DNA of 64,000 nucleotides from the NCBI GenBank assembly GCA_963835135.1, contig CAWIEF010000005.1:1-64000 (forward strand), written 5' to 3'. The position numbers and the translations under genes are program-made. The notes under the pieces were generated by a model. It was given only the letters and a program-made list of their open reading frames with translations, was not told the origin of the DNA and did not search any database. This DNA is from JAVVHH01 sp963835135 (GTDB lineage Bacteria > Pseudomonadota > Alphaproteobacteria > Acetobacterales > Acetobacteraceae). Position 1 is the first letter of the stretch; every line of letters starts with the position of its first letter. Below, one piece after another: positions 27,064 through 36,316 of this stretch.

Positions 27064-28500
27064 TTAAAGCCCGGCCTGCGTCACGAACTTGATGTTCAGA
27101 TACGCCTCGATCGCCTCCGCCCCGCCCTCGGTGCCCTGACCGCTATCCTTCACGCCGCCGAACGGCACCTCCGGCAACGCCAGCCCGATATGGTTGATCG
27201 TCATCATCCCGGCCTCAACCTTGGCCGCCAGCGACGAGGCCGTCTTGCCCGAGCTGGTGAACGCATAGCTTGCCAGCCCATACGGCAGCCGGTTCGCCTC
27301 CTCGACCACCTCGTCGAAATCATCGAACGGCGCGATCACGGCCAGCGGACCGAACGGCTCCTCGTTCATCACCCGCATTTCGGTGTTCACGCCGGTCAGC
27401 ACCGTCGGCTCGAAGAAATTGCCGACGTTGCCGATCCGCTTGCCGCCGGTGCGCAAGTCCGCACCCTTCTGCACCGCGTCGCTGATCAGGCCCTCCATCG
27501 CCGTGATCCGGCGCGGGTTGGCGAGCGGGCCCATCTGGGTTCCCGCCTCCATCCCGTTGCCGACCTTCACCGCCTTGGCTGCCGCCGTGAACGTCTCGAC
27601 GAACTGCTCGTAGGCGCCATTCTGCACCAGGAACCGCGTCGGGCTCACGCATACCTGGCCGGCATTGCGGAACTTGGCCGCGGCCAGCATCTTCGTCGCC
27701 GCGCCGATATCGGCGTCGTTGAACACGATCGCCGGCGCGTGCCCGCCCAGCTCCATCGTCGACCGCTTCATGTGCAGCCCGGCCAGCGCCGAAAGCTGCT
27801 TGCCCACCGGGGTCGATCCGGTGAACGAGATCTTCCGGATCACCGGATGCGGGATGAGGTACTCGGAGATCTCCGACGGCACCCCGAACACCAGCTGCAC
27901 CACGCCCGGCGGCAGCCCGGCGTCGACGTAGCAGCGCACCAGCTCCATGCAGGACGCCGGCGTCTCTTCCGGCCCCTTCACGATGATCGAGCACCCAGCC
28001 GCCAGCGCGATGGCGATCTTGCGGTTGGCCTGGTTGATCGGGAAGTTCCACGGCGTGAACGCCGCCACCGGCCCGACCGGCTCGCGCAGCGACAGCTGAT
28101 AGATGCCATCCGCCCGCGCCGGGATGACCCGGCCATAGGTGCGGCGGGCCTCCTCGGCAAACCAGTCGATGATGTCGGCGCCGGCGATCGCCTCCATCTT
28201 CGCCTCCGCCAGCGGCTTGCCCTGCTCCATCGTCATCAGCGGCGCGATCATCTCGGCCCGCTCACGCAGCAGATCGGCCGCCTTGCGCATCACCTTCGAG
28301 CGATCGAACGCGGACACCTTCCGCCACGTCGCGAAACCGCGCTCGGCCGCCGCGAGCGCCCGGTCCAGATCAGCGATCTCGGCATGCGCGAGCGTGCCGT
28401 TCACCTCGCCGGTGGCCGGGTTCATCACCTGCAGCGTCTTGCCGGACTGGGCGGCGGTCCAGCTGCCGTCGATGTGCAGCAGCACGTCGGGATACGTCAT
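27064..28500 (-). CDS. NAD(P)-dependent aldehyde dehydrogenase, succinate-semialdehyde dehydrogenase-like
   Basis: A 478-residue ALDH. Motifs are FTPWNFPINQANRKIAIALA (Asn of the oxyanion hole), ISFTGSTPVGKQL, the general-base Glu in TMELGGHAPAIVF, and the catalytic Cys in FRNAGQVCVSPTRF. NEEPFGPLAVIAPF, GLASYAFT and FGGVKDSGQGTEGG follow. The GQVCVSPTRF variant and the overall match place it in the SSADH/glutarate-semialdehyde group (GabD-like); alternative semialdehydes are possible. The ATG at 28500 (MTYPDVLLHIDGSW) is chosen over an upstream in-frame start. The aminotransferase gene diverges 64 bases away, so an amino-acid or 4-aminobutyrate route is conceivable. Confidence 0.9.
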   Translation of the reverse strand: MTYPDVLLHIDGSWTAAQSGKTLQVMNPATGEVNGTLAHAEIADLDRALAAAERGFATWRKVSAFDRSKVMRKAADLLRERAEMIAPLMTMEQGKPLAEAKMEAIAGADIIDWFAEEARRTYGRVIPARADGIYQLSLREPVGPVAAFTPWNFPINQANRKIAIALAAGCSIIVKGPEETPASCMELVRCYVDAGLPPGVVQLVFGVPSEISEYLIPHPVIRKISFTGSTPVGKQLSALAGLHMKRSTMELGGHAPAIVFNDADIGAATKMLAAAKFRNAGQVCVSPTRFLVQNGAYEQFVETFTAAAKAVKVGNGMEAGTQMGPLANPRRITAMEGLISDAVQKGADLRTGGKRIGNVGNFFEPTVLTGVNTEMRVMNEEPFGPLAVIAPFDDFDEVVEEANRLPYGLASYAFTSSGKTASSLAAKVEAGMMTINHIGLALPEVPFGGVKDSGQGTEGGAEAIEAYLNIKFVTQAGL

Positions 28501-28564
28501 GGGTTTCCTCTTTGGAATGGCTCCCCAATATGGGCACTCCGACGCAAGCCCGGCAAGGAGACCA

Positions 28565-29732
28565 ATGCCCGCTCTCAATCCATTGCTGACCCGCGTCGAG
28601 GTGCCGCCGATCCCACAGGCGCACGCCTGGGCGGCGCGCTACGACGGCTCGCACGGTCCAGCGCTCGATCTATGCCAGGCCGTGCCGGGCTGGGCGCCGC
28701 ACCCGGACGTGCTGCGCCATCTCTCCGACGAAGCCGCAAAGCCGGCCAACGCGCGCTACGGCCTGATCGGCGGCGATCTCGACGCTACGGGAGGCGTATG
28801 CGGCCGAGATGAGCGCCCTCTATGGCGGCCGGGTCGCGCCGGACCAGGTGGCGATCACCGCCGGATGCAACCAGGCGTTCTTTCTCTCCATGCTCGCCAT
28901 CGCCCAGCCCGGCGACGCCGTGCTGCTCCCGCTGCCCTGGTTCTGGAACCACCAGCAGAGCTGCACCATGCTCGGCATCGAGCCTCGCCCGCTGCCCTGC
29001 CGCGCGGACGACGCCTTCGTCCCCGACCCGGCGCTCGCCGAAACGCTCATCGACGACCGCGTCCGCGCCATCGTCCTGATCACCCCGAACAACCCCACCG
29101 GCGCCGTCTATTCGCCCGCCGTGATCGCCGCGTTCTTCGAACTCTGCCAGCGCCGCGGCATCTGGCTCATCGTCGACGAGACATACCGCGACTTCTTGCC
29201 CGAGGGGCAGCCCCGATCGCACGACCTGTTCGCGCGGCAGGACTGGCCGGACACGCTGCTGCAACTCTACAGTTTCTCGAAGGCATACTGCGTTCCAGGC
29301 GCGCGGATGGGGGCGGTCACGGCCGGGTCGGGCCTGATCGAGCAGTTCCTCAAGGCGTTGGACTGCCTCCATATCTGCCCGCAACGGCCCGCCCAGGCCG
29401 CGCTGCGCTGGGCCATCGGCGCGCTGCCGGCGTGGCGGGCCGAGAACCGGGCCCGCATCAACGACCGTGCCGCGGTGGTACGTGAGGCGTTCGCCGGACT
29501 GTCCGGCTGGCGTCTCGAATCGCTCGGAGCCTATTTTGCCTACGTCCGGCATCCGTTCGATCAGCCGGCCGCCGCGATCGCCGAACGGCTGGCCACCGAG
29601 TTCGGCGCCGTCGGCCTTCCCGGTCCCGCCTTCGGGCCCGGGCAGGAGCAGCACCTCCGCCTCGCCTTCGCCAACACCGACCGTGACGGCCTGCACGACC
29701 TCTCCGGACGCTTGGCGGCGCTGACGCCTTGA
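28565..29732 (+). CDS. PLP-dependent class I/II aminotransferase, one frameshift
   Basis: A fold-type I aminotransferase of about 388 residues. The first frame carries MPALNPLLTRVEVPP and LDLCQAVPGWAPHPDVLRHL. The second has VAITAGCNQAFFLSMLAIAQ, LPLPWFWNHQQ, ITPNNPTGAVYS, IVDETYRDFLPE and the PLP lysine in LYSFSKAYCVPGARMGAV, then a C-terminal Arg region LRLAFANTD. One extra base near 28781 splits it; removing it gives GGDLDLREAYAAEMSALYGG, and the span is 3n+1. Substrate unknown; it diverges from the SSADH-like gene. Confidence 0.88.
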
Positions 29733-29751
29733 TCGAACAGGGTGCGACGGG

Positions 29752-31062
29752 TTACCCCTGCGCCTCCAGCTCCGTTGCCGGCTCCAACTGCGCGCTCACC
29801 TTGGCGACCCGGCGGCCGTCCATGGCCAGCACCTCGAACCGCCACCCGCCGAACACGATCCGGTCGCCCTCCTTCGGCACCCGCTGCAGCAGCGCGAGCA
29901 ATAGCCCGCCCAGTGTGTGGTAGTCGCCCTCGGACGGCAACGGCGGCAGCTCGAGCCGGGCCTTGATCTCGTCGACCGGCATCGCGCCCTCAAGCACCAT
30001 CGGACCCGCCGCTCCATCCGCGCCCGGCGCTGGAGCGGCCCTTTGATCGTCCGCCTCGCCCACGATCGCCGAGAGCACATCCGCCGCCGTCACGACCCCC
30101 TCGAAGCTGCCGTATTCGTCCATCACCAGCGCGAGACCCACGGTATCGCGCTTGAGCCGCTCGAGCGCGTCAAGCGCCGTGACCGTATCCGGGATTACCT
30201 GGGGCTGGCGCAGCGCGTCGGCGACCGAGAGCCCGTTGCCGCTCAGCATCCGGTCCAGCAGGTCCTTGGCCTGCACGACGCCCACCACGTTGTCGACCGA
30301 TCCGTCGCACACCACTAGGCGACTGTGCGCGGCTTCGCGCACGGCCGCGGCGATGTCGCTCTTCGGGTCGGACCGGTCGATCCAGGCGAGCTCGGTGCGC
30401 GGCGTCATGATCGCGCGGACCGGCTTGTCGGCCAGCCGCAGCAGCCGCTCGATCATGTGCCGCTCCTCGGTCTCGAACACGCCATCCTCCGCACCCTCGG
30501 CCAACACCGCCTTGAGTTCCTCCTCCGTCACGCCCTGGCGCTCCTCGCGATGCAGGCCGAAGACCCGCAGCACCAAGTAGGACGATCCCCCCAGCACCCA
30601 GACGACCGGCGCGCCGATCCGGGCCAGCCGCTGCAGCCACGGCGCCACGAAGATCGAGATCCGCTCCGGATTGCGCAGCGCGGCTTGCTTGGGCACCAAC
30701 TCGCCGATCACGAGCGTGAGATACGTCGTCAGCACGACCACGCCGGTGAAGGCGAGCGAACCGGCGAATGGCGCCAGCACCGGCACCGACAGCAGCCACT
30801 CCTCCAGATGGGCGGTGATCCGCGAGCCGCCGAACACGCCGGCGAGCACGCTCACCAGCGTGATGCCGATCTGCACCGTGGGCAGGAACCGCTCCGGATC
30901 CTCGGAGAGCGCCAGCGCGATCGCCGCACCCCTCACCCCTTGCCGTTCCAGAACCGTCAGCCGCGCCCGACGCAGGGACACCAGGGCCAGCTCGCTCATG
31001 GCGAAGATGCCGTTGATCAGGATCAACAGCAGGACGACGACGATTTCCAGGCTCAGGCTCAT
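29752..31062 (-). CDS. HlyC/CorC (UPF0053/CNNM)-family membrane transporter
   Basis: A 436-residue protein with an N-terminal CNNM/DUF21 membrane domain (LEIVVVLLLILINGIFAMSE, LPTVQIGITLVSVLAGVFGG, YLTLVIGELVPKQAALRNPE) and two CBS repeats (IMTPRTELAWIDRSDPKSDI and LVMDEYGSFEGVVTAADVLS). A C-terminal CorC/HlyC domain ends it (DYHTLGGLLLALLQRVPKEG). Family members are implicated in Mg2+/Co2+ efflux. The ATG at 31062 is right before the first helix; the open frame upstream is not coding. The DUF3429 gene diverges 78 bases away. Confidence 0.93.
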   Translation of the reverse strand: MSLSLEIVVVLLLILINGIFAMSELALVSLRRARLTVLERQGVRGAAIALALSEDPERFLPTVQIGITLVSVLAGVFGGSRITAHLEEWLLSVPVLAPFAGSLAFTGVVVLTTYLTLVIGELVPKQAALRNPERISIFVAPWLQRLARIGAPVVWVLGGSSYLVLRVFGLHREERQGVTEEELKAVLAEGAEDGVFETEERHMIERLLRLADKPVRAIMTPRTELAWIDRSDPKSDIAAAVREAAHSRLVVCDGSVDNVVGVVQAKDLLDRMLSGNGLSVADALRQPQVIPDTVTALDALERLKRDTVGLALVMDEYGSFEGVVTAADVLSAIVGEADDQRAAPAPGADGAAGPMVLEGAMPVDEIKARLELPPLPSEGDYHTLGGLLLALLQRVPKEGDRIVFGGWRFEVLAMDGRRVAKVSAQLEPATELEAQG

Positions 31063-31140
31063 GCCCCGCAACCTATCAGCCGGGCCGGTTGCGCGAAATC
31101 GCCTTGGGCAGTAGAGGCCCAAGACAATGAGGCCTTCACG

Positions 31141-31629
31141 ATGAACCGGAAACTGCCCTCGATCGCGATGCTGCTGGGGATCGGCGGCCTGATCCCCTTC
31201 ATCGTGTGCGGCCTGGGCGCGTTGGCAAATTTGCCGCCGAACGACGAACTCTCGCTTCTGGCGCTGATCGCCTACGGCGCGGTCATTCTGGCGTTCCTCG
31301 GCGGCGTTCACTGGGGTTTCGGGCTCGAGCAGGCCGGCGTGGCCGCGAGCGACGTTCAGCGGGCGCGGTTCGGCCTGGGCGTGCTGCCATCGCTGATCGG
31401 CTGGGTGGCGTTGCTGCTGGCCGTCTTGGGGTATAGCCGGGTCGGCCTAGCGCTGCTCGCGCTCGGCTTCATCCTGACCACGATGGTCGAGGCCCGCGCC
31501 AGCCGGCACGGCTACATGCCGAAGGGATACATGGGCCTGCGCTGGGTGCTCTCGGCCATCGTGGTGGTGTGCCTCGTGACGGTCTGGACGGTGCTGATCC
31601 TGCATGGGCGGATCGTGCTGTGGTCCTGA
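31141..31629 (+). CDS. DUF3429 membrane protein
   Basis: A 162-residue protein with about five membrane helices and the family motif ILAFLGGVHWGFGLEQ. The C-terminal part has VEARASRHGYMPKGYMGLRW. Function is unknown. The stop overlaps the KDPG-aldolase start by 10 bases, so it heads an operon with eda, kdgK and an esterase. Whether that link is functional is unclear. Confidence 0.85.
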   Translation: MNRKLPSIAMLLGIGGLIPFIVCGLGALANLPPNDELSLLALIAYGAVILAFLGGVHWGFGLEQAGVAASDVQRARFGLGVLPSLIGWVALLLAVLGYSRVGLALLALGFILTTMVEARASRHGYMPKGYMGLRWVLSAIVVVCLVTVWTVLILHGRIVLWS

Positions 31630-32234
31630 TCGAGCGGCTGCGGGCGGCGCGGGTCGTCCCTGTGGTGCGGACCAGCAGCGCGGCGCTGGCAGAACGCGCG
31701 GTGGCTTGGCTGCGGGACGCCGGGATGTGCGTGTTCGAGATCACGATGACGATCCCCGACGCCCCCGCGCTGATCCGCATGCTGGCGTCCGACACGGACC
31801 TGCTGGTCGGCGCCGGCACGGTTGCCGATGCGGCGGCCGCGCGGGCCTGCCTCGATGCCGGCGCTCGTTTCATCGTCGCACCCTGGGTCGACCCGACGCT
31901 CGCCGCGCCCTGCCGGGAGCACGGCGCGGCGTTGATGCTCGGAGCGTTGTCGCCGTCCGAGGTGCGTGCGGCGGTGGCGGCGGGGGCGGACGTGGTCAAG
32001 ATCTTCCCGGCCGCCTCGGCGGGCGGCCCCGCGCATATCCGGGCATTACGCAGCGTGTTGCCGTCAGTGCCGTTCTGTCCGACCGGCGGCATCGCGCCGA
32101 AGGACGTCGCCGGCTATCTCGCGGCCGGCGCGGCCTTCGTCGGCATGGGCGGCGCGCTCGTGGACGAGACGCGCATCGCAGCCGGCGACCGGGGTGCGAT
32201 CGAGAGCGCGGCGCGCGAGGTGATGGCGGCATGA
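31620..32234 (+). CDS. eda: 2-dehydro-3-deoxy-6-phosphogluconate (KDPG) aldolase
   Basis: A 204-residue class I aldolase that splits KDPG to pyruvate and glyceraldehyde 3-phosphate (Entner-Doudoroff pathway). The Glu in CVFEITMTIPDAPAL and the Schiff-base Lys in GADVVKIFPAASAGG are visible, with LLVGAGTVADAAAA and PFCPTGGIAPKDVAGYL. The GTG at 31620 (VVLIERLRAARVVPVV) gives normal length. It overlaps DUF3429 upstream by 10 bases and kdgK downstream by 4 (ATGA), so the KDG kinase and aldolase are made together, which fits growth on uronic acids or KDG. Confidence 0.93.
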   Translation: MVLIERLRAARVVPVVRTSSAALAERAVAWLRDAGMCVFEITMTIPDAPALIRMLASDTDLLVGAGTVADAAAARACLDAGARFIVAPWVDPTLAAPCREHGAALMLGALSPSEVRAAVAAGADVVKIFPAASAGGPAHIRALRSVLPSVPFCPTGGIAPKDVAGYLAAGAAFVGMGGALVDETRIAAGDRGAIESAAREVMAA

Positions 32235-33154
32235 TCGACCTGATTTGCATGGGCGAGCCGATGCTGGAACTGAACCAGCAGGCCGGGGCGCCCGAGCTGA
32301 CGTATCGCGCCGGACATGGCGGCGACACCAGCAACGCCGCCATCGCCGCGGCCCGGCAAGGGGCCCGCGTGGGCTACCTGACCGCGGTTGGCCGCGATGC
32401 CGGCGGCGACAGCTTCCTCGAACTGTGGCGGGCCGAGGGCATCGACACGACCCATGTGCTGCAGGACGCGCTCAGCCCGACCGCACTATATCTCGTCCAT
32501 CACGGCGAGGCGGGGCACTCGTTCCAATATCATCGTCACGGCTCCGCAGCGAGCGCCTACGCGCCGACTCACGTGCCGGACGCGGCGGTCCGCGCGGCGA
32601 AGATCCTCTACGCGTCCGGCATCAGCCAGGGCATCTCCAACAGCGCCGCCGACGCCGTGTTCCACGCCATCGACGTCGCCCGCGGCGCGGGCGTGCGGGT
32701 CGCCTACGACACCAATTACCGGCCCTCGCTGTGGCCGGCCGCACGCGCCTCGGCCATCATCCACGCCGCGATCTCGCAAAGCAGCATCGCCCTGCCGAGT
32801 CTGGAGGACGCGAGCCTGCTCACCGGGCTTAACGACCCGGACGCCGTCGTCGATTTCTACCTCCACCTCGGCCCATCGCTGGTCGCGCTCAAGATGGGCG
32901 CGGCAGGAACGCTGCTGGCCACGCCATCCGAGCGGATCCGGATCGCGCCGTTCCCGTGCCAGCCGGTCGATGCGACCGGCGCCGGCGACACGTTCTGCGG
33001 CGCCTTCCTGGCCCGGTTGATCGACGGCGACGACCCAACGGCGGCAGCGACATACGCCGCCTGCGCCGCCGCGCTCTCGACCACCGGCTACGGTGCGGTC
33101 CCGCCGATCCCGCGCGCCGCCGACGTCCGCGCTGCCCTCGCGTCCATGCAGTGA
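32231..33154 (+). CDS. kdgK: 2-keto-3-deoxygluconate kinase (PfkB family)
   Basis: A 307-residue sugar kinase. PfkB motif 1 is near YRAGHGGDTSNAAIAAARQG and motif 2 is DATGAGDTFCGAFLARL, with the catalytic Asp in GAGD. The substrate loop region YDTNYRPSLWP is typical of KDG kinases. Overlap with eda (ATGA) strongly supports KDG to KDPG phosphorylation feeding the aldolase. The stop overlaps the start of the esterase gene (TGATG). Confidence 0.92.
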   Translation: MIDLICMGEPMLELNQQAGAPELTYRAGHGGDTSNAAIAAARQGARVGYLTAVGRDAGGDSFLELWRAEGIDTTHVLQDALSPTALYLVHHGEAGHSFQYHRHGSAASAYAPTHVPDAAVRAAKILYASGISQGISNSAADAVFHAIDVARGAGVRVAYDTNYRPSLWPAARASAIIHAAISQSSIALPSLEDASLLTGLNDPDAVVDFYLHLGPSLVALKMGAAGTLLATPSERIRIAPFPCQPVDATGAGDTFCGAFLARLIDGDDPTAAATYAACAAALSTTGYGAVPPIPRAADVRAALASMQ

Positions 33155-34008
33155 TGCGGCGGCGGACCCTGTTTGCGACCGGTCTGGCGGCCGGTCTGGC
33201 CGGCTGCACTCCGGCCGACCTGCTCAATGCCACGGTGTCGGATGCCGACGTGGCCGAGACCACCGACATCCGCTACGCACCGGGCGAGCGCCACACGCTC
33301 GACGTCTACCGGCCGCGAAAGACCGGCGGTGGGCTGCCGATGGTGGTGTTCATCTACGGCGGCGGCTGGAACGCCGGCGACAAGACGACCTACGCCTTCG
33401 TCGCACGCCCGCTGGTGCGCCGCGGCATCGTCGTCGTGGTGCCGAATTACCGGCTCTCGCCCCAGGTCGCGTTCCCGGCCTTTCTCGAGGACAACGCCAA
33501 GGCCGTCGCTTGGGCCGTCCAGAACGCCACCGAACTCGGCGCCGACCCCTCCCGCATCGTCCTCATGGGCCACTCCGCCGGCGCGTTCAACATCGCCATG
33601 CTGTCGCTCGACCGCGAGTTCCTGAATGCGGCGGGTATCGACCGGGACAGGCTCGCCGGCGCGGCCGGGTTGGCCGGACCCTACCACTTCCTGCCGAGCA
33701 GCGACCCCGACGTCATACCGGTGTTCGGCGCCGCCAACACTCCGTCGCACGAGCCCTACGCCTATGCCGACGGCCGAGGCCCGCCGATGTTCCTCGCCGC
33801 CGGGACCGAGGACACGACGGTCATGCCCCGCAATACTATCGACCTCGCCGCGAAGATCCGCGCCAACGGCGGAGCGGTGACCTCCAAGCTCTACCCGGGG
33901 GTCGGCCATGTCGGCCTGATCACCGCCTTCGCGCCCATCTTCCAGGACCGCGCGCCGGTCCTGGACGACGTAGCCGCGTTTGTCGTAGGCGCACGCCGCC
34001 CGGCTTAG
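33154..34008 (+). CDS. Alpha/beta hydrolase (carboxylesterase/BD-FAE-like), lipoprotein
   Basis: A 284-residue hydrolase with a lipobox (LAAGLAGC, Cys18). The oxyanion motif is VFIYGGGWNAG, the nucleophile elbow MGHSAGAFN, the acid is Asp in AAGTEDTTVM and the His is in YPGVGHVGLI. DVYRP and VVPNYRLSPQVAFP are typical of BD-FAE/carboxylesterases. Coupled to kdgK (TGATG), it may release esters from a sugar-containing substrate before uptake, but this is inference. The 3' end overlaps dctA by 4 bases, convergent. Confidence 0.86.
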   Translation: MRRRTLFATGLAAGLAGCTPADLLNATVSDADVAETTDIRYAPGERHTLDVYRPRKTGGGLPMVVFIYGGGWNAGDKTTYAFVARPLVRRGIVVVVPNYRLSPQVAFPAFLEDNAKAVAWAVQNATELGADPSRIVLMGHSAGAFNIAMLSLDREFLNAAGIDRDRLAGAAGLAGPYHFLPSSDPDVIPVFGAANTPSHEPYAYADGRGPPMFLAAGTEDTTVMPRNTIDLAAKIRANGGAVTSKLYPGVGHVGLITAFAPIFQDRAPVLDDVAAFVVGARRPA

Positions 34009-35345
34009 ATCACCCGATCGAGCGGCTGCGCCTCCACCAGGGTGCTGCTTGCCCCGGGATGCGCCAGCGCCGCATTCAGCTTCGAGCGGTCGAGTTCGCC
34101 CTCCCACGCGCTCACCACCACGCAGGCCACGCCGTTGCCGACCAGGTTCGTCAGCGCGCGGCATTCGCTCATGAACTTGTCGATGCCGAGCACCAGCGTC
34201 ATCGCGGCCACCGGGACCGGGCTGTTCGGGATCGCCGCCAATGTCGCGGCCAAGGTGATGAACCCGGCGCCGGTCACGCCCGACGCCCCCTTCGACGTGA
34301 GCATCGCGACCAGGACGATGGTCGCATACTGGCCGATGGTGAGATCGACGCCCACCGCTTGGGCGAGGAACAGCGTCGCTAGCGTCATGTAGATGTTGGT
34401 GCCGTCGAGGTTGAAGCTGTAACCGGTGGGCACGACCAGGCCGACGACGGATTTGGGCGCGCCGAGCCCCTCCATCTTCTGCATGAGCTGCGGCAGCACC
34501 GTTTCGGACGACGACGTGCCGAGCACGATGAGCAGCTCGTCTTTGATGTAGGCAATGAAGCGCAGGATGGAGAACCCGCTGAGCCGGGCCACGGTGCCGA
34601 GCACGACCAGCACGAACAGGAAGCTGGTCAGATAGAACGTGCCGACCAGGCCGGCCAGGCGGCCGAGGCTGTTGAGGCCGTATTGGCCGATGGTGAAGGC
34701 CATCGCGCCGAATGCGCCGATCGGTGCGAGCTTCACGACGATGGCGATGATGCGGAAGAAGATCTGCCCGGCGACGTCCACGACGTGCCCGACCTGCGGC
34801 GCGCGGTCGCCCAGCCCGGCGACCACGACACCGGTCAGGATCGAGATCAGCAGCACCTGCAGCAGGTCGCCTGACGAAAACGGGTCGAGGAAGCTCTTCG
34901 GGATAAGCGCCATGATGTGGGCGACGGTGCTGTCCTTGGCCGCGGCCGAAGCGTAGGTGGCGACGGCCTTCGGGTCGAGCGTGGCCGGGTCGGCGCCGAA
35001 CCCGGCGCCGGGATGGACGATCTCACCCACGATGACGCCCACGAGCAGCGCGAAGGTTGAGACGACCTCGAAGTAGACCAGCGCTTTGATGCCGACCCGG
35101 CCCACCTTCTTGAGGTCGCCCATGGACGAGATGCCGTGCACGATGGTGCAGAAAATGATCGGCGCGATCATCATGCGGATCAGGCTGATGAACGCGTCGC
35201 CGAGCCACTTCAGCGATTTGGCGAACTCGGGCGCGACCACGCCGAGGACGACCGCGAGGGCGATCGCGATCAGCACCTGGATGTAGAGGACCTTATACCA
35301 GGGCTGGCGCGGGGCCGGCTGAACTCTGACCGTAGCGGCATCCAT
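34005..35345 (-). CDS. dctA: C4-dicarboxylate:cation symporter DctA
   Basis: A 446-residue transporter of succinate, fumarate and malate (SLC1/DAACS fold). It has SLIRMMIAPIIFCTIVHGIS, the serine-rich re-entrant GTSSSETVLPQLMQKM, VPTGYSFNLDGTNIYMTLAT, SKGASGVTGAGFITLAATLA, and GIDKFMSECRALTNLVGN. All are hallmarks of DctA. The ATG at 35345 (MDAATVRVQPAPRQP) is preferred to 35396. No dctB/dctD sensor pair is adjacent. Confidence 0.96.
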   Translation of the reverse strand: MDAATVRVQPAPRQPWYKVLYIQVLIAIALAVVLGVVAPEFAKSLKWLGDAFISLIRMMIAPIIFCTIVHGISSMGDLKKVGRVGIKALVYFEVVSTFALLVGVIVGEIVHPGAGFGADPATLDPKAVATYASAAAKDSTVAHIMALIPKSFLDPFSSGDLLQVLLISILTGVVVAGLGDRAPQVGHVVDVAGQIFFRIIAIVVKLAPIGAFGAMAFTIGQYGLNSLGRLAGLVGTFYLTSFLFVLVVLGTVARLSGFSILRFIAYIKDELLIVLGTSSSETVLPQLMQKMEGLGAPKSVVGLVVPTGYSFNLDGTNIYMTLATLFLAQAVGVDLTIGQYATIVLVAMLTSKGASGVTGAGFITLAATLAAIPNSPVPVAAMTLVLGIDKFMSECRALTNLVGNGVACVVVSAWEGELDRSKLNAALAHPGASSTLVEAQPLDRVI

Positions 35346-35449
35346 CGCGAACGTCTCCCTGAGCGCACCGGCAGGATGTCGGGCCACGCTTTCCATGCGA
35401 TGCCTATACGGTAGGACGGGCGGAACTCAAGCCACGGACGGCGCCCGGC

Positions 35450-35941
35450 TCAGCCTTTCCGCCGGCGCAACAGCAGCCCGAACAGCGCGCCGATCGGCAG
35501 CAGCACCTGGATCGGGCGGAGGCGCGCGAAATAGCGGGGCGCCTCGCCGCGCCGTGCGGCCTGCGGGTCGCGCAGGCCGAGCGTCGCATACCCGAGCAGC
35601 AAGCTGGTCGCCGCGATGCGCGGCCGGGGCAAGACGATGCCGCCGGCGCCGAAGACGAACAGGCCGAACATGTCGGCGAGGTCGCGCAGCTTCGAACCGC
35701 CGGGCTGTCGGAAGCTGAGCCCGCGGCGCACCCCGGCGAGGAAGCACAGGACGGCGGCAGCCCAGCCGATGGTCGGCCGCTCGATGGTTTCGGCCGCGTC
35801 CTCGTCGTCGGACAGCAGAACGACGGCAGTGCCGGCGATCACCGGAACGAGGGCGATGAAGGCCAGAAACAGGCTGATCGGTGGTGTCTGCTCCTTCGGA
35901 TCCTCCTCGCCCGTGGTGAGACGGACGTCGCCGAGGCTCAT
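35450..35941 (-). CDS. Small membrane protein, weakly DUF3429-like
   Basis: A 163-residue protein with four hydrophobic segments. AAAVLCFLAGVRRGLSFRQP vaguely resembles the FLGGVHWG segment of DUF3429. The acidic N-terminus (TGEEDPKEQTPP) is probably cytoplasmic. Function unknown. Its start overlaps the stop of the following (upstream on minus strand) gene by 4 bases. Confidence 0.6.
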   Translation of the reverse strand: MSLGDVRLTTGEEDPKEQTPPISLFLAFIALVPVIAGTAVVLLSDDEDAAETIERPTIGWAAAVLCFLAGVRRGLSFRQPGGSKLRDLADMFGLFVFGAGGIVLPRPRIAATSLLLGYATLGLRDPQAARRGEAPRYFARLRPIQVLLPIGALFGLLLRRRKG

Positions 35942-36315
35942 GCCGCGCGGTGCGGGCTCAGGTAGCCCTCATGGCTTTCGTGACCGACTAGGACGGCTTC
36001 GCAGCCGCCTTCCGTGTCGCGGCAGTAGAGGCCGGCAAGCCGGCCGGGATCGGCGGGCAGCGCGCCGGAGACGTCCGCAATGTCAGACCGCGCCTCAAGC
36101 CCGGCCAGCAGCGGCGCGAGACTGTCCGACCTCGTGCCGAAATAGAAGCGGTGGGTCGGCCAGTTATGATGCGCCACGCTGAGCGTCGCGACAGCCTGGC
36201 CCAGCCGGTCGGTCAACCGATGAAACAGGACACGGGCGGCGTCGCGGGCGGCGGGCGGCAAACCGGCCTGATCCGCTTCAGCCTCGATCTCGACCGGAGA
36301 GGATGCAATCAGCAC
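35938..36315 (-). CDS. Hypothetical soluble protein
   Basis: A 125-residue protein with no recognised domain. Segments include PPAARDAARVLFHRLTDRLG, VAHHNWPTHRFYFGTRSDSL and GLYCRDTEGGCEAVLVGHES. It starts 1 base after the RraA-like gene ends and overlaps the membrane-protein gene (ATGA), so it belongs to the operon that begins with the Cox-type genes. This may mean an accessory role there, which is unproven. Confidence 0.65.
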   Translation of the reverse strand: MLIASSPVEIEAEADQAGLPPAARDAARVLFHRLTDRLGQAVATLSVAHHNWPTHRFYFGTRSDSLAPLLAGLEARSDIADVSGALPADPGRLAGLYCRDTEGGCEAVLVGHESHEGYLSPHRAA

Positions 36316-36316
36316 G

